Source: Plotosus lineatus (taxonomy: Eukaryota > Chordata > Actinopteri > Siluriformes > Plotosidae). From it: 64,000 bases of DNA. The notes under the pieces are model-generated. The model was not told the origin of the DNA. It saw only the letters and a program-made list of their open reading frames with translations, and did no database searches. The stretch's first letter is position 1. Every line of letters begins with the position of its first letter. The translations under genes were made by a program, and so were the position numbers. The stretch lies in the NCBI GenBank assembly GCA_024760905.1, contig CM045733.1:35407501-35471500 (forward strand), given 5' to 3'. This document shows, piece by piece, positions 38,501 to 53,500 of this stretch.

Positions 38501-41500
38501 AGGTGGAAATCATAAATAATAACAGAACAATAAAAAAGTTTTACTGATATTTGTGTTATTTATTTTGTGGCATCAACCAAACTACTTACATGACATCTGA
38601 AAATAAACAGAAAACAGCATAATTTAAAAAAAAAGACCCCTTATTTTTCCCTCCCAGTCTTCTTTTCCTTTTGGCTGTTTCCTGAAACATTTTCCCGGAA
38701 GTAAAATCGAGCCAATCAACATGAATGTCAACTTTAGCACATTCCACGTTGAACCAATCAACACAAACATAAAAAAGGACATGGCCAGGAACGTCTTTAA
38801 ATTTATGAAGTTAGTGAGCAGGAGAATCAGGTGAAAAATAATTGTCATCACTTTCTGATAGGTCCATATCTGGCTCATCGCTCCATTCATTCAGAGCATC
38901 CCATAGTTTTGCTGTAACAGTTTCTAATGGTTCATCTGTTGTTGGACATTTACCAAAAGAACACAGCAAAATATTTTCCTGTTTTTTAAAGCACAGCGGA
39001 ACAATCAAATGTGTTGTTACTGATGAACATTATAGACATCCCCAGTGGCAGGGGGTCTTGAAATACCGTGTAAACTCACTTTTACAGGCAGTGAATGCCT
39101 CATTTTACCGTTACAGAGACTGATCGAATAAAGTTGGTAAGTTTGATCTACGATTTTGCTCCCAGTACACATGGGCAGTTATTAGACATATGATAAAAAA
39201 AAAAAAAAAAAAAAAAAAAATCATTGGGGTGGGGTGGGGGTTAGTGGAGCAGGACGCTTATGACGTCGAATACGGTATTTGCTTTATACCCTGAACAACA
39301 CATAACAGACACAACCACTTAAACTCAACCTACAGGCAATTTGGAATAGCTGCTACATGCCTAATGTGCATGTCTTTGGACTGGGGGAGGAAACTAGAGT
39401 ACCCGAAGGAAACCCACACAAGCATAGGGAGAATGCAAAAACTCAATAAAAACTTGTAGTAAGATAACCATGAAACTGTGCCACCCATTTTTAGTCAGGA
39501 GTCTGTCAAATTCTCCCATTTCAACAAGTCAGTTCACACTGTATACTTTGTTGCTGACACTGCATTATTTTCAGCTTGGACTAGAGTATGAATAAATATC
39601 AAAATATCATAAAGCTTTTGTCCCCTAATTTGGTCATAACCAATTCCCACCCATTAAGAATGCATTTCAATCACATAACCAACACCAACTAAGGAAGGGT
39701 ATGAGCAAGCAATTACTTTCTCTCAAGGCCTGTGGACTACTTTTTTCCACATTTTTTTGTACACACATATTCAGATGTAGCATAACAAGTGCTGTCTACT
39801 TCCTTGTACTCATGAGCTTACTGATTCTCATGATTGGGTAATGAGTACCTTAGGTGACTTTGAAATTAAATTATGCCATCCTTCCCTTCCTGGAAACCTG
39901 GCCAGTTAGCTCCTGTGGGCTACTGTCTGGATAAACCTAGACTCGAATTCCCAGATGATACTGGCCCAACTTTTGCTGTGCCACACGGGCGCCCAATATT
40001 ATTTTTAAAAACATGCCACATACACATTCTTTCTCAGTTCAGATCAAAGCTCTCAGCATAGTGCCCACTGCTTGCTATTGTTTCCAGTTTTCCACATGCT
40101 TTTAATCATGTTTTGACATGGTTTACTTGAGGGTGGTCACCTTTTTTATGTCCCTGTTATGCAGCAGTTAGTTTTGGTCCATTAATCTGATTTTTCAAGC
40201 AGCGTTCCAAGAGTGCACATGCTTGTGTTAATCACATAAAATTCTACTTCTAGTAAAAGTTCTTTGTATTGAAACTATGAGCTGTATATTAGTTTGTGTG
40301 CTGGCATGGAAACAGACAATACTGCCCTGTAGCAGTTTTAAGAAATATTTTCTGTTAATGTAAAAAATGTAAAAATACAAAATATTTCACAATAATGCGT
40401 GTTTGGAATGTAATCTTCATATTATTTTATTAGAAGTGTCATATAAAAGTATTTACAATCCCTTAGTTATACTGACTGTCAGAAAAGCTACGAGTACCTG
40501 CACAACTAGCCATGCTGGTTTGTAATCCAAACAAAACTAAATAATAAAATTCTGTTTCTATAATGGGGCGTGGTGGTTTAGTGGATAAGGTAGGTCATCT
40601 GTTGGGCTTTCTACACCCGAGCCTAGTGGCTCATCAGGCCACCTTATTCCCGGTTTCCATAGCATGAAGCTATCAGGAGTTCAACTCCTCCTGGATGGGA
40701 CACTAATCCATCACAGGTTACCTTCCAAGTATTTTTACTGGTACCCATTTATACTGCTGGGTGGACAAAGGCACACGTGTGATTAAGACCTTATCCAGGC
40801 GTCTTTGCACAGTAGGGGTCTAACTGGGATTCGAACACACAACCTCCTGATCATGAGTCCAGCACCCTGACCAATACACCACCAGCCCCACCAGTTTAGT
40901 GGATAAGGGAATGGTTTGCTGATCTGAAGATCCTTCATTCAATTCCACTATCACCAATGTTGGGCCCTTGCATACGGCCCTTAATGCTCAGTTGTGTAAA
41001 AAAATGAAAGTAAGTTGCTCTGGTTCTACAGTATTTAAGGTTCGTTGTGAGAGGGTGCAAATGAAATAATAATTTTAAGTACTTTCTAAATGACTCAGAA
41101 CTATGTAAGGCATCTCATGATCACCATCACAGACCTTAATAATATGTAAGGGCTTAATTCTGAGAGTCAGAATATGAATACCCTTATGATGTGGGTTTCA
41201 GTTGTTTAAACAGCTGACAACCACATCAGGCTCCACTTCCGGGTTTCCAATATTTAATTATCTAATTTTTGGTTGAATATCCAGGGAGAAATTAATATTA
41301 ACTAGAGAGGCATTCACAGAGAACAATACGGCTGGGATTTGTCCTTTCTAGCTCACTTAAAGCCAAAGGTAAGTGCCTCATTTGAAAGTCCATTTTTGGT
41401 TGCTTATTGTTTCCATACTAATACTTTGTACATTGGAACTTGTTTCAAAGTTATAGGCACTCAGTCTTCAAAATTTTGTGACCCTGTGCCTATATGCATC

Positions 41501-44500
41501 TTTGATTTTGACATTCCAAAATTAAATAATCTCTGCGACTCTGTGTCCCCACCAAGTTGGTGACAATCCATGCAAAGGTGTGGTCAGTGTATTGTTTAAA
41601 TTCAAAATAACAAACAAATAGACAAACTTACAAACTTCAGTGATTAAAATACCTTTGACAAAAAGCTGTTGGGTATTGGAGGTAACAGTCAGAAAAAATC
41701 TAAATGGTAAGTGATAAATGCCAAGTACTATTACTAACACTTTTTATTGTTGTTGAAGGGAAGCCTATTACGTACATTATTGTGAAGTTAGAACAAATAA
41801 AGTTTCCTCGAAATACTACATCCCGAATTGGTGTCCTGTATTAACAGGGATTTGAACTACAACAGTCTGGAAGAGTTTCCCATCGCCATCAGAAACTTGA
41901 GGACTTTAAAGGATTTGTAAGTATACACACTGTCTCGTTCCCCATATTATTTTCACCTTTATTTTCACCAGTTAATCTTTCTTTACAGGGCCTTTCACAA
42001 CAACAACATCAAGTCGATTCCTGAACATGCTTTCATTGGAAACCCTTCTCTTTTAACAATGTAGGTCTATCATTGAATATCTATGTGCGATCAGTTAATT
42101 TACAATAAACACATCATAATCCTGTTTATACCTATAGATTATACTTATCTAGAACACAAATCAAGAATGAACGTGTTCAATGTATACAATGTTCCAAACT
42201 CTGCAATTAGTGGATGTGTAACTGTTTTGGCATGATTGGTAAAAGTTTTGTCAGAATATCTGCAGTGGTGCTGAAAAGTTTGTGAGCCTTAAACATTTCA
42301 TTTTAAGTTTGTGAAACTTCTATATTTTTGCTTTACAACACAGTAGCATATTGGGGTTAGCACATCCTGGGTTGAGTCCCAGACTTGGCAAAGGGCATTT
42401 CTGTGCGGAGTTTTCCTGTTCTTCGCATGCTTGTATGAGTTTCCACTGGGTACTCTGGTTTCCTCTCAGAGTCCAAAGACATGCATACTAGACTAATAGT
42501 TTGTTACAAATTGGCTTTAGATGTGAGTTTAAGTATGTAAAAGTTTATGAGCGTGTTGGCCTTGCAGTGGGCTGGCAAGTTGTTCAGGGTGTGTCCCACT
42601 TTGAACCACAGACAGCTGAGATAGGCTACAATCTCTCTGTGACCATAGTAGAACAAAGTGGATAGCATTACACAAGCTGCACATTTCCAAAGTTTGTGAT
42701 TTCCAAAATTCATAGTTGAATGATTGTCAGATTGCATTGGATTGCAACATTGATTGAACCGCTTCCTCCATTTAATGATTCTCAAGTGGCATGCACCGGT
42801 TTGAGCCAACACTTGGCGAAGGCATAGTGCATCCTTTACAGCTTGCTAGGCCATCACAGGGCAGAAACACGCTGACGGCTATGCAGCCTACTCTTGACGA
42901 AAGTCAGCAATGGTTCTTTTACATGCCTCTCCCCATAGACAGTGAGAGACATGGCTGACCTTTGATGACCCAGTTAGCTGCATTGGGGGGCAGTGACAAC
43001 CTGTCAACAGCTAGTCTTGAACCCACAACCTTTGGATCAGTGATCCAGCACCTTATCTCCAGGCCACCATTACCCTGACGGCAGTGTGAGATAGGGAAGA
43101 CGGGGGGCATGGCTTAGACTTGTGACGGTGGCACGCATGAAATCGCTCTGCGTTTAGAAAGCATTTTGAATGGGAAACACAAGTTTGTTTGTTTTTTTTT
43201 ATGTAGAACAGGTTCCTGTTCTGCCTAAGGTACTGTAATAACACTGAAACACCATGAATATACCTATTGAGCAATGGAGAGCGAAAATTGAAACGTTTTC
43301 TCCTTGTGGGCGAGTCAGCACCCTGAGAAACCCTGATATAAGGACTCCGGGTGGTATACATCCCTGTTTGAGACTCGCTACACTGGCATTCATACTACTG
43401 GCAGTAGCCGGGGATGTGGAATTAAACCCGGGTCTACCTAAATTTCCACATCAGATTCAGCCTCGACTATCTGCTAAAAATCTGCCCGGGGAGGTGTTAA
43501 CTGATGATGAACCAACGCTCAAGGACCTCGCTAAAACGCTGTCATCGATTCAAGTACAACTTACCTCCCTTGACCGGAAGTTGGAGTCGTTTACGGCTGA
43601 CTACGACAACAAACTGTCGCTGCACCAAAGTGAGAATAAAATACTCAGACAACAATTGCAGGTTGTGGACAGAAAGTTAGATAACATGGAAGCACAGTCA
43701 AGACGTAACAATCTCTTGATACACGAACTAGAAGACAAATGAGGTGAAACTTGGGAAGAAACGGAACTTAAGGTTAGAAAATTTCTAAAAGATGAACTTT
43801 CATATAAAACAGCTGATCATTTCAAATAGATAAATTTAAATCAAATTCACTCATCAAATATCAAATACAGCATCAAATATAACCTTTAACATTCTCTATG
43901 ATGCGATCTTTCTGCTTGTTAATGGTTCCGATGGTCGACGGATGGTCACTTTGCATGAAGCTGAGCTGAGTCATGTTACATGAAGCTGAGCCGAGTCACT
44001 TTACATGAAGCTCAAAACAGCCAATCAACGCTTACAATATGTGAGGCGCTCCACTGAAAGTAGTTCACTTGCTTGTGCTTGAGACAAAGCTTGGGTTCTC
44101 CGGACTTCCAGTCTTTCAAGTGAGCAAGGGCGCTGTTGAATACTTGTTTAGTACTCAGCCTGCACTGATGTGAATCACCAGCAGAGCGGAGAGTTCTCTT
44201 TCTTTTCTGGATTCGGGTTTTCATTCATTTTATAACTCTCTTTGCTTAACTGAGTATGCATGGTACATTACGCTGAGCTAAGCAGATAGTTAATTCAGTC
44301 TTGGGAAAAACGGAAATTCCGGCATATGCCGGAAAACTTGCACCCATGCTAGTAGGCTTACGCTTCTGACCAACCATATTTGCTTCGGGTTGCAAAAGTC
44401 CGCAAACCAGTGTAAACACAAAGATCACAGAGACGACATCTTAACACAAGGGTAACATACAATGAACTGGGAAGAATTAGGGGCACGTTCAGTCTGTTGT

Positions 44501-47500
44501 TTGTAAACAATGGACGCAGCGTCATTATTTCATTGCGTCATTACGTCAGCATACTACATAGGTACGTCTCGTACAATAGAGACCACGCTAAACTCAAAAT
44601 TTGAGATAATTTTTTTTTGAAAAAACAAACAAACAAAAAAACAAACGTAAAATCGAAAAAAACGTAAAACGAATGAACGTAAGTCGGGGAGCGTCTGTAA
44701 ATCAATAATTAAATAAAATAAATAAATACATGAAAAGTCAGAGAGCCAGATCCAAAATGCAGACTCCAGATGACTGAGCAAATAGAACATCACTGGCAAT
44801 GTTAACACATAAACTAACAGGTAGACAAAGGTCACACATTAATACTGTACTTTGTGCTGCTGTGTGATGGAAAGTGCCATTATAGAACCATGTCATGGAT
44901 CTTTCTAAATTTAAAAAATAAATTCTCTCTAGTAGGTCAGACATTCACAGGCCTGTTAAGCAGTTTTACAGCTGTGTAACAGTCTATACATCTGTGGCAG
45001 ATGCCTCATGGCTGTGTTTTAATAAAAATAAGAAATTCATGCCTTTTTAGTAATCTGATATGCTCAGAATCATATGATGTTCTTATAATGCATATATGGG
45101 GTATGTGGACTCAAATACACAAACAGGTGCTGAAAATCAGTTGTGCACATATGGTTTACATATCAAGGGACTGCATTGAAAATTGTATAACATTTTAGAG
45201 AACTCTATAATTACTGTTGTGTTGTGATAATGTATAGAACACAGTTCTAGGATTCACCCAATATTAGATCAAATTATATAGGCCAACTGCTTGTCTCTGT
45301 CCCCCCCCATTTAGATTAAGACTTAATTCGTCTGTCCTCTGCTTTAATTGCTTTTGAAAGAAGAATCAAGGCACGCTTTATTAATATGTTGTTTGTTTCT
45401 CCTTCAGATTCTTCTATGACAACCCCATTCAATATGTTGGTCAGTCTGCTTTCCAACACTTGCCAGAGCTCAGAACGCTGTGAGCCAAGCTATAATTTGG
45501 ATCAATGAACCATCACATTTAATTGTCTTCTTGATTAAATTACAGCACCAACTTCAACCACAATGTAACATACATTTCCCCCCCTGTTGTATTTAGGTCT
45601 TTAAATGGAGCAGCGGATATCACTCAGTTCCCAGATCTCACAGGCACACACAGTCTGGAGAGGCTGTAAGTTCCCCCTGTTCTCCGAAACCATGTTCTCA
45701 TATACTCAGTTTACTCTAGCAGTTTTTCTGCATTACAGCAAATACTGCAATTACTGACAGAGTAAATGTCGATTTATTTATTTATTTATTTTTACCTACC
45801 ATGCCTATGTACTGCTAAATACAATTAAAATTATACATCATTAGCTACAAACATTACATGCGTTATTTCAGCTACATATACACTGTATTTTCCATGTTCC
45901 ACATTTTTTTTGGGGGGGGGTTCCTCCCAACTCTCAAAAACAAAGAAAACATGCTGAGATAGACTCCAGAATCATTGCAACTTTGACCAAGATAAAGTAG
46001 TTAATGAAGATGACCCATCACCACAAAATGACTCTTAATACTGTAAAATTACTTTTTGAATTATACACATATATAAGTAGAGAACACTTATTCATTCATT
46101 TTCTGTAACCCTTTAATCCTAATTAGAGTCGCGGGGAGGCTGGTGCCCATCCCTGCTGCTTCTAGGCAAGGGCAGAGTACACCCTGGACAGCTTGCCAGG
46201 CCATCACAGGGCAGAAACACGCTGACGGCTATGCAGCCTACTCTTGTTGGAGGTCAGCAGTGGTTCTTTTACATGCCTCTCACCATATACAGTGAGAGAC
46301 ATGGCTTTGATAACCCAGTTAGCTGTACTGAGGGGACAGTGACAACCTTGTGGAGAGTGCGACTTGAACCCCCAGCCTTAGGCTCAATGATCCAGCATAT
46401 ATACCACTTGGCCACTACTGCCCAGTAGAGAACACTCTCAGATTTAAAATTACATACTCTTAAAAAAATTACTCACAATTTGATGGAATATGGCAAAAAA
46501 AAAAAAAAAATGCAGCTCGGGTTTAATGATTTTTTTCACAAGAAAATTCAAATTTCTCAACAAGTCAGTTTGGTAAAACGATGGTGAAGGGTCACATTCT
46601 GTTGATTATAAAAGCAGTAAGACTCATTCAGTTTTTGATTTTATAGATTTAATTAGAAATGGTTTCAAATTAGATTCCCAAATCATACAAAAATAGATAA
46701 AAACAAAAACAAAAAATATATGTCATCCAGAAATCACCAACTTAATCTGACCTATCAGCCATCTGACCTATCAGCCTCTGTAAACTCATGCAAGATGAGG
46801 GCAGAATTCAAATGTTTAATTTGGAGATGGAGATGGGAACACTTGCCTGAAGACAACCATATCAGAAAAAGTTCATCATTTAACCCTAAATGTTGATTTA
46901 TGGACTAGACGAAAGTTGATTGAGTGATTGAACTTGAAGCAATACAGAAACATCTCCTGGCTACTCCCTATGGTGAAGCATGGCGGTGATTGTTCTCAGC
47001 AGGGAGGATGAGTAGACTAATCAAAATTTACACAAGTTTTTTTTTTTTTATGATTTTTTTTTAGAGGTATCTAACAAAAAGCTTTTGGTATGATGTGTAA
47101 ATTCTTAACTTGTTATTTTTAATGAAAAGTGATATAAGGTTATGGCTTGAGAATACTGTTGCTTCTCAGAATGTTGCATTCAGTGTCCTTTTCCTCCGTT
47201 GGTTTTTCAAGTATTTTGCCCCTTGTCTTTTGCTCTGATATGTTGCCTTGCAGTTTCCCACTGAACAACAATAAAAGTTAAAAGTCAATTATAACTTAAA
47301 TCACATAGAACAAGTTTCTGAATGTCCTTGAATGACAAATTTTAGGCTTGAACCCATTACAATATCTGTGTAGTCTGACAGGTCATGGACATTTCCTATT
47401 GACAGGATTGAACTTGAGAGGATCTGGCAGGAAGAGAGAAAATGCAAAGATCAAGGTGTGTGGCGCTTGTACAGGCTTTTATAAGTGTACAAGTTATAAG

Positions 47501-50500
47501 TGTTGCCAAAGGCACTTATGCCGGATAATGAATAAAGCGTTTTGGTTATCTAAATGTAAAATTTCAGTTTTTATTTTCTAAAGGAAGAGGCAGTGGTCCA
47601 GCTGGTATGGTGCTAGCTTACTGATCCTAAGGTTGGGGGTTCAAGCCCCACTATCACCAGGTTGTTACTGATGTCCCCCTGTGCAGCTAACTGGGTTGTC
47701 AAAGTCCAGCCATGTCTCTTAGTGTCTGAGGTGAGAGGTATATAAAAAAAAACATTTGTCATTCATAAAAAGTAAGCCCTTGGCTTTCTGTTAGAATGTT
47801 TCCGCCCTGCAATGGCTTGGCAAGTTCTCCAGGATATACTCTACCCTTGCCCAGAGCTGACATAGGCACTAGCCTCCCTGTGACCCTAATTAGGATTAAG
47901 TAGTTCACAAAATGAATGAATGAATGAATGATTGAATTTCTAAATTAAATTGGTCACCCTAACCTAGCCGGAGCACACAACACTTCAAGCCACACCAGAG
48001 TGAATTATCTACGCGGATGTCCCTAGGTGCCATAGAAATTGTAATGCCACCCTTTCACTCACCCACCCGAGTTTATTCCTCTTCCAAAAAGATAAATGAC
48101 TCTGGTGGTCACCTTTTGATTTTTCCTGAGATGGAAATGATTTTGTTACTGAAGAATATTGTCAATGTGAATGCATAAGTCTCAGAGAGCCAATTTTAAA
48201 TTAAAAAAATTTTTTTTTTTACCTTTTAAACATTTGCAAAAAGTTCTTATTGTCATGAGAGGTTGTTATGTTTAGCTATTTGTATAACAAAAAACAGTGA
48301 AAACTGAAGGGGACTGAATACGTTCTGAATGCATACTATGCATACTGTATATTCAAACCGTGTCTGATTCTCCAAGACTGTACATATCATCTTCATTTAT
48401 CTTGTACAGTACTTTGCGTCCTGACATTACTTGCATATAAAAACTACAGCAGCCTGAAAATATTTAATTGGCATTAACTCTGAATTAATTTTTCTATTTA
48501 TCTTTGTTTAGCGCTATCACGGGCGCAAGAATCACGTCTCTACCAAGCACAGTATGTGAGCAGCTTCCCAACCTACAGATTCTGTAAGTGCCAGAATATG
48601 TTTTCATAGGCCACTACACTATAGAATATTAGAGTCTATTATTTTTCTTCAGTTTCAAGAAACGTCCCTCTACTAGGGAGGTAATCAGACTGATTTATTG
48701 AATAAGTTGTATCATTTTGTATCTATGACCCATTAATAACCCGCAGATGTGTTTTCTGTTTAGAGATCTTTCATACAATCAAATCCAATCCCTGCCCAGT
48801 CTCCAAGGCTGCAAAAAGATTCAAAAGATGTGAGATACAAATGAAAGTGGACAATTTACTCTCAGCTGAAATGATGCACAGTGATATAACAACGTACCAA
48901 TAATCTATGCTTGTCTTTACTTATTAGTGATCTCCATCATAACCAGATCCATGAGCTACAAGCAGACACATTTCAGGATTTGCCTTTACTTAAATCCCTG
49001 TGAGTATGAATGGCTAATTAGGGTACTGTATTGGTGTGCATGCTGCACATATGTATATTACATTATATGTATATTATACATGCATCACTCAGTCTAAATA
49101 GCTAGCTAACAAAATATAACCACTCTGTCAGTAGAACTACATTCTGAGTAATGGTTATAACCAAAATTGTATGTGTGGGGCTCCTGAGTGGTGCACCGAT
49201 AAGGTGCGTGACTATTAACTATTAACCAGAGATTGCAAGTTAGAATACACACTGCCGTTTGTGGCCGGGAGTCCATGGGAGCTATTTGAGGAGCTCTTAC
49301 GAGAGGAAGGGACAGTATACGCTCACCTCCCTGTCACTCACAGCAATAGCCAGCCAATCATGGGCATCTGTGAGGTCATTCGTAAGAGAGGCAGCTAGCG
49401 CTTTCCTTCAGAGTGATTTAGACTGTCCCCAAAATATGCATAGTGTCACAGTTTGAAAAGAGGCGGGTGGCTAGCATTGCATTTAACGGAGGGACATGTG
49501 CATGCTTTCGCCTCTTACTGGTTGGTGGTGGTTGTGTGATCAGGAAGGCAATACAGTAGGCCCCCGTTTTTCACGATGGTTCAGTTCCGGCCCTTCCCGA
49601 TTTGCAAGTTATTAAAGCGGTTTTAAAACCCTATGTATGATATTACATGCGCTAAAATATGCTTCTTAAACACTTCTATAGACAGTCTTATTCATTAATA
49701 CAGTAATAATGCAGTAAAAAATAGTAATGATTAAGTAATAACTTTTAAAATTTGTACTGGGATAATATTTATTAATGAATAAAGTGCTTAGGCTCCTTAC
49801 CAGAAGCTAGAGAAGATGCAGGGCGTTTGAGTGACATCACAGATCTTAAATAATAATTAAAAACAAACTAAAAAAATTTACTTTGCAATTCAGGCAATCA
49901 CGTTGATAACTTGTGCGCGAAGGAGAAAAAAAGAGGTATACACATCCTCTGCAACCAATCAGCAGGAAGGAGAAACAAAAACTCTCAGCCATTGACTAAA
50001 TTTGAATCACGTGTCAGTTACTTCCAGGTTTGTCGCCAATTCGTGAGTATGCAGGGGTGCATGCGTTGAACTGCGATTGGTCAAAGGCCTACTGTATTTT
50101 ATAGGTGGGAATTGGACACGACTAAATTAGGGAGAAAATGGTGAAAAATCCAAAAAAAACAAACAAAGAAGTGGTATGTATTCTGTAGACTATAATGGGT
50201 TTTATTTCATTTAAATGTTCAGTTTAAGGTCAAAGGATGTTCACATTGGATAAAAAAATTAATATTTTAGCTAGATAACACATATTATTTTAGAGTTATG
50301 CCCCCTAAAACATTTATATACCTGTGGTCAGTTCAGAAACCCCAATCAAGCAACCTCAGTATATTCATTCATTCATTTTCTGAACTGCTTAATCCTAATC
50401 AGGGCCGTGGGGAGGCTGGTGCCCATCTCAACCAACTCTGGATGAGGGCAGAGTACACCCTGGACAGCACACCAGGCCATCAGAGCAACCTCACGACAAT

Positions 50501-53500
50501 TTCAGTCAATTAGAACATTGGAAGTAATACTGCACAGCCCTGACTGTGATATTAATCAGACCCACTATTATCAGATAATCCACTGTGGAATATATGAAGA
50601 GTTTTAGTTTAAAAACAGATGCATTCCATTGTTTTAGTTATGAGAAAAACTACTTTTTCAGTAGCTTTACAAAAAAACATTTTCCAGTAACTTTTTTTTG
50701 CATTTTCTTTTCCTTTAAGCTTGACCCTTGAACAGGGCCTTAGTAAGTCAAAGTATTGACTAGAGAAATACAGACGCTCCCCGACTTACGTTCATCCGTT
50801 TTACGTTTTTTTTCGATTTTATGTTTTCTTTGTTTTTTTTTAAAGTCAAATTTTGAGTTTAGACGTACCTACGTAGTACGTAATGACGCAATGATGTAAT
50901 GACGCTGCGTCCATTGTTTACAAAAGACAGACTGAATGTGCCCGTGCTTCTTCCCAGTTCAGTTTATATATATATATAATATATATACACTACTAGCATG
51001 GGTGCAGGTCTCATACACAGAGTGAATTAACTATCTGCTCGGATCAGCGCAATCTGCCATGCAAACTCAGTTAAGCAAAGAGCGTTGTAAAATTAATGAA
51101 AAGAGAACTCTCCACTCTGCTGCTGATTCACATCCGTGCAGGCTGAGTTCGAAACGAGTTCAATGACGCTCTTGCTGACTTGAAACACCGGAAGTCCGTA
51201 TAACCCACAGCAAGTACATTACTTTCGCAAGTACACTACTTTTGGTTTTGAGTGTCTCATATATTGTAAGCGTTGATTGGCTGTTTTAAGCTTCATGTAA
51301 AGTGACTCGGTATAAATAAGTGACTTATTTGAAATTAATGTTGATATTATTTGATATATTTAATATTATTTTACAATGTTATGTTTATAATAATTGATTG
51401 AGGGGTATTTTATGAGATACGGTAATGGTATTTATGGATGTACAGTACAGTATGAGCATCATACGTCATACGTCACTGTATCAACTTACATTCACTTTCA
51501 CCTTTTATTCGGCCGTCTGGAACCAATTAAAAACGTAAGTCGGGGAGCGTCTGTATTGATGTTGTAGAAGAATTATACTTTGGAGAAAGTAACATGCAAT
51601 ACATGCATCATCCTAGACAATTATATAACTATATTGTGTATATACATTATGGCCTTGGGTATGACTTCTCACTGAAATGAAATTTGAGGAGATGGGAGCT
51701 GTGAGTGAAGTGATATTTATGAAACATATTTAAACCAGTGAAAGAATCCTAAGTTGACATCCATTCATGGAATTTATTTAACCTGCCAACTAGATATTGT
51801 GTGGGTCTTTGGATGACCCTTATATTAGTTGTTTCCCAGTGGAGCATTGACATAGTATCAACCTGGAGATCATGACTTCAAATGCACTCAGCCATCCATA
51901 GCCAGGAGTCCCTCACTGGAGGGACATGGCACTCACCTTCCTATCATTCAAAACACTCACCATCCAATCATTGGAATCTGTCATACATGCGTAAATGAAA
52001 ATGGATAGCGGTTTCCCTCCAAGTATATTTGGTTGCCCCTAAATCTTCTTCTTTTCCTTTCGGCTGTTCCCTTCGGGGTCGCCACAGCGAATCATCTGCC
52101 TCCATCTCACCCTATCCTCTGAATCTTCTTCTCTTACACCAACTACATTCACGTCCTCCTTCACCACATCCATAAATCTTCTCTTTGGTCTTCCTCTAAG
52201 CCTTCTGCCTGGTAGTTCCAACCTCAGCATCCTACTACCAATATATTCACTATCCCTCATTTACAAACCATCTCAATCTAGCCTCTCTGACTTTGTCTCC
52301 AAAACCTCTTACATATGCTGTCCCTCTGATGGACTCATTCCTGATCCTATCCATCCTCATTACTCCCAAAGAGAACCTCATCATTTTTATCTCTACTACC
52401 TCCAGCTCTGCCTCCTGTCTTTACCCCAGGGCCACTGTTTCTAAGCCATCCAACACCGTCTTGTACACTTTTCCTTTCATTCTTGCCGATACCTTCCTAT
52501 CACACATCACACCGGATACTTTTCTCCAACCATTCCAACCTGCCTGCACACGCTTCTTCACCTCTTTTCCACACTCTCCATTGCTCTGGATTGTTGAGCC
52601 TAAGTACTTAAAATCATCCACCTTCTTTATCTCTGCTCCCTGTAACATCACTGTTCCTCTTGGGTCCTTGTCGTTCACACACATGTATTCTGTCTTACTG
52701 AGGCTAACCTTCATTCCTCTCCTTTCCAAGACATAGCTCCACCTCTCTAGATTTTCCTGCACTTGTTCTCTGCTCTCACTACAGATCACAATGTCATCTG
52801 CAAACATCATAGTCCATGGCGAATCTTGTCTAACCTCGTCTGTCAGCCTGTCCATCACCGTAGCAAACAAGAAGGTGCTCAGAGCTGACCCTTGATGCAG
52901 TCCCACCTCCACCTTGAACTCTTCTCTCACACCGACAGCACACCTCACCACTATCTTATATCTCTCATACATGTCCTGCACCACTCTAACATACTTCTCT
53001 GCCACTCCAGACTTCCTCATGCAATACCACAGTTCCTCTCTCGGCACAGTGTCATATACTTTCTCCAGATTCACAAAGACAAAATGACGTTCTGTGTACT
53101 TCTTTATTAACATCCTCAAAGCCAACACTGCATCTGTGATACTGTCCTCTTTCTTTGCATGAAACCAAACTGTTGTTCACAAATGCTGACCTCTGCCCTT
53201 AGTCTAGCTTCCACTATTCTTTCCCATAACTTCATCATATGGCTCATCAACATTATCCCTCTGTAGTTGCCACAACGTTGCACGTCTCCCTTGCTCTTAA
53301 AAATGGGCACCAACACACTTCTCCTCCATTTCTTCGGTATCTTCTCACTCTCTAAGACCTTGTTGAATGTTCTTGTCAGAAAATCTACTGCTACCTCTCC
53401 TAGACACGTCCATACCACCACCGGTATGTCATCAGGACCAACTGCCTTTCCATTCTTCATCCTCTTTAAGGCCCTCCCCACTTCACCCTTACTAATCTTT

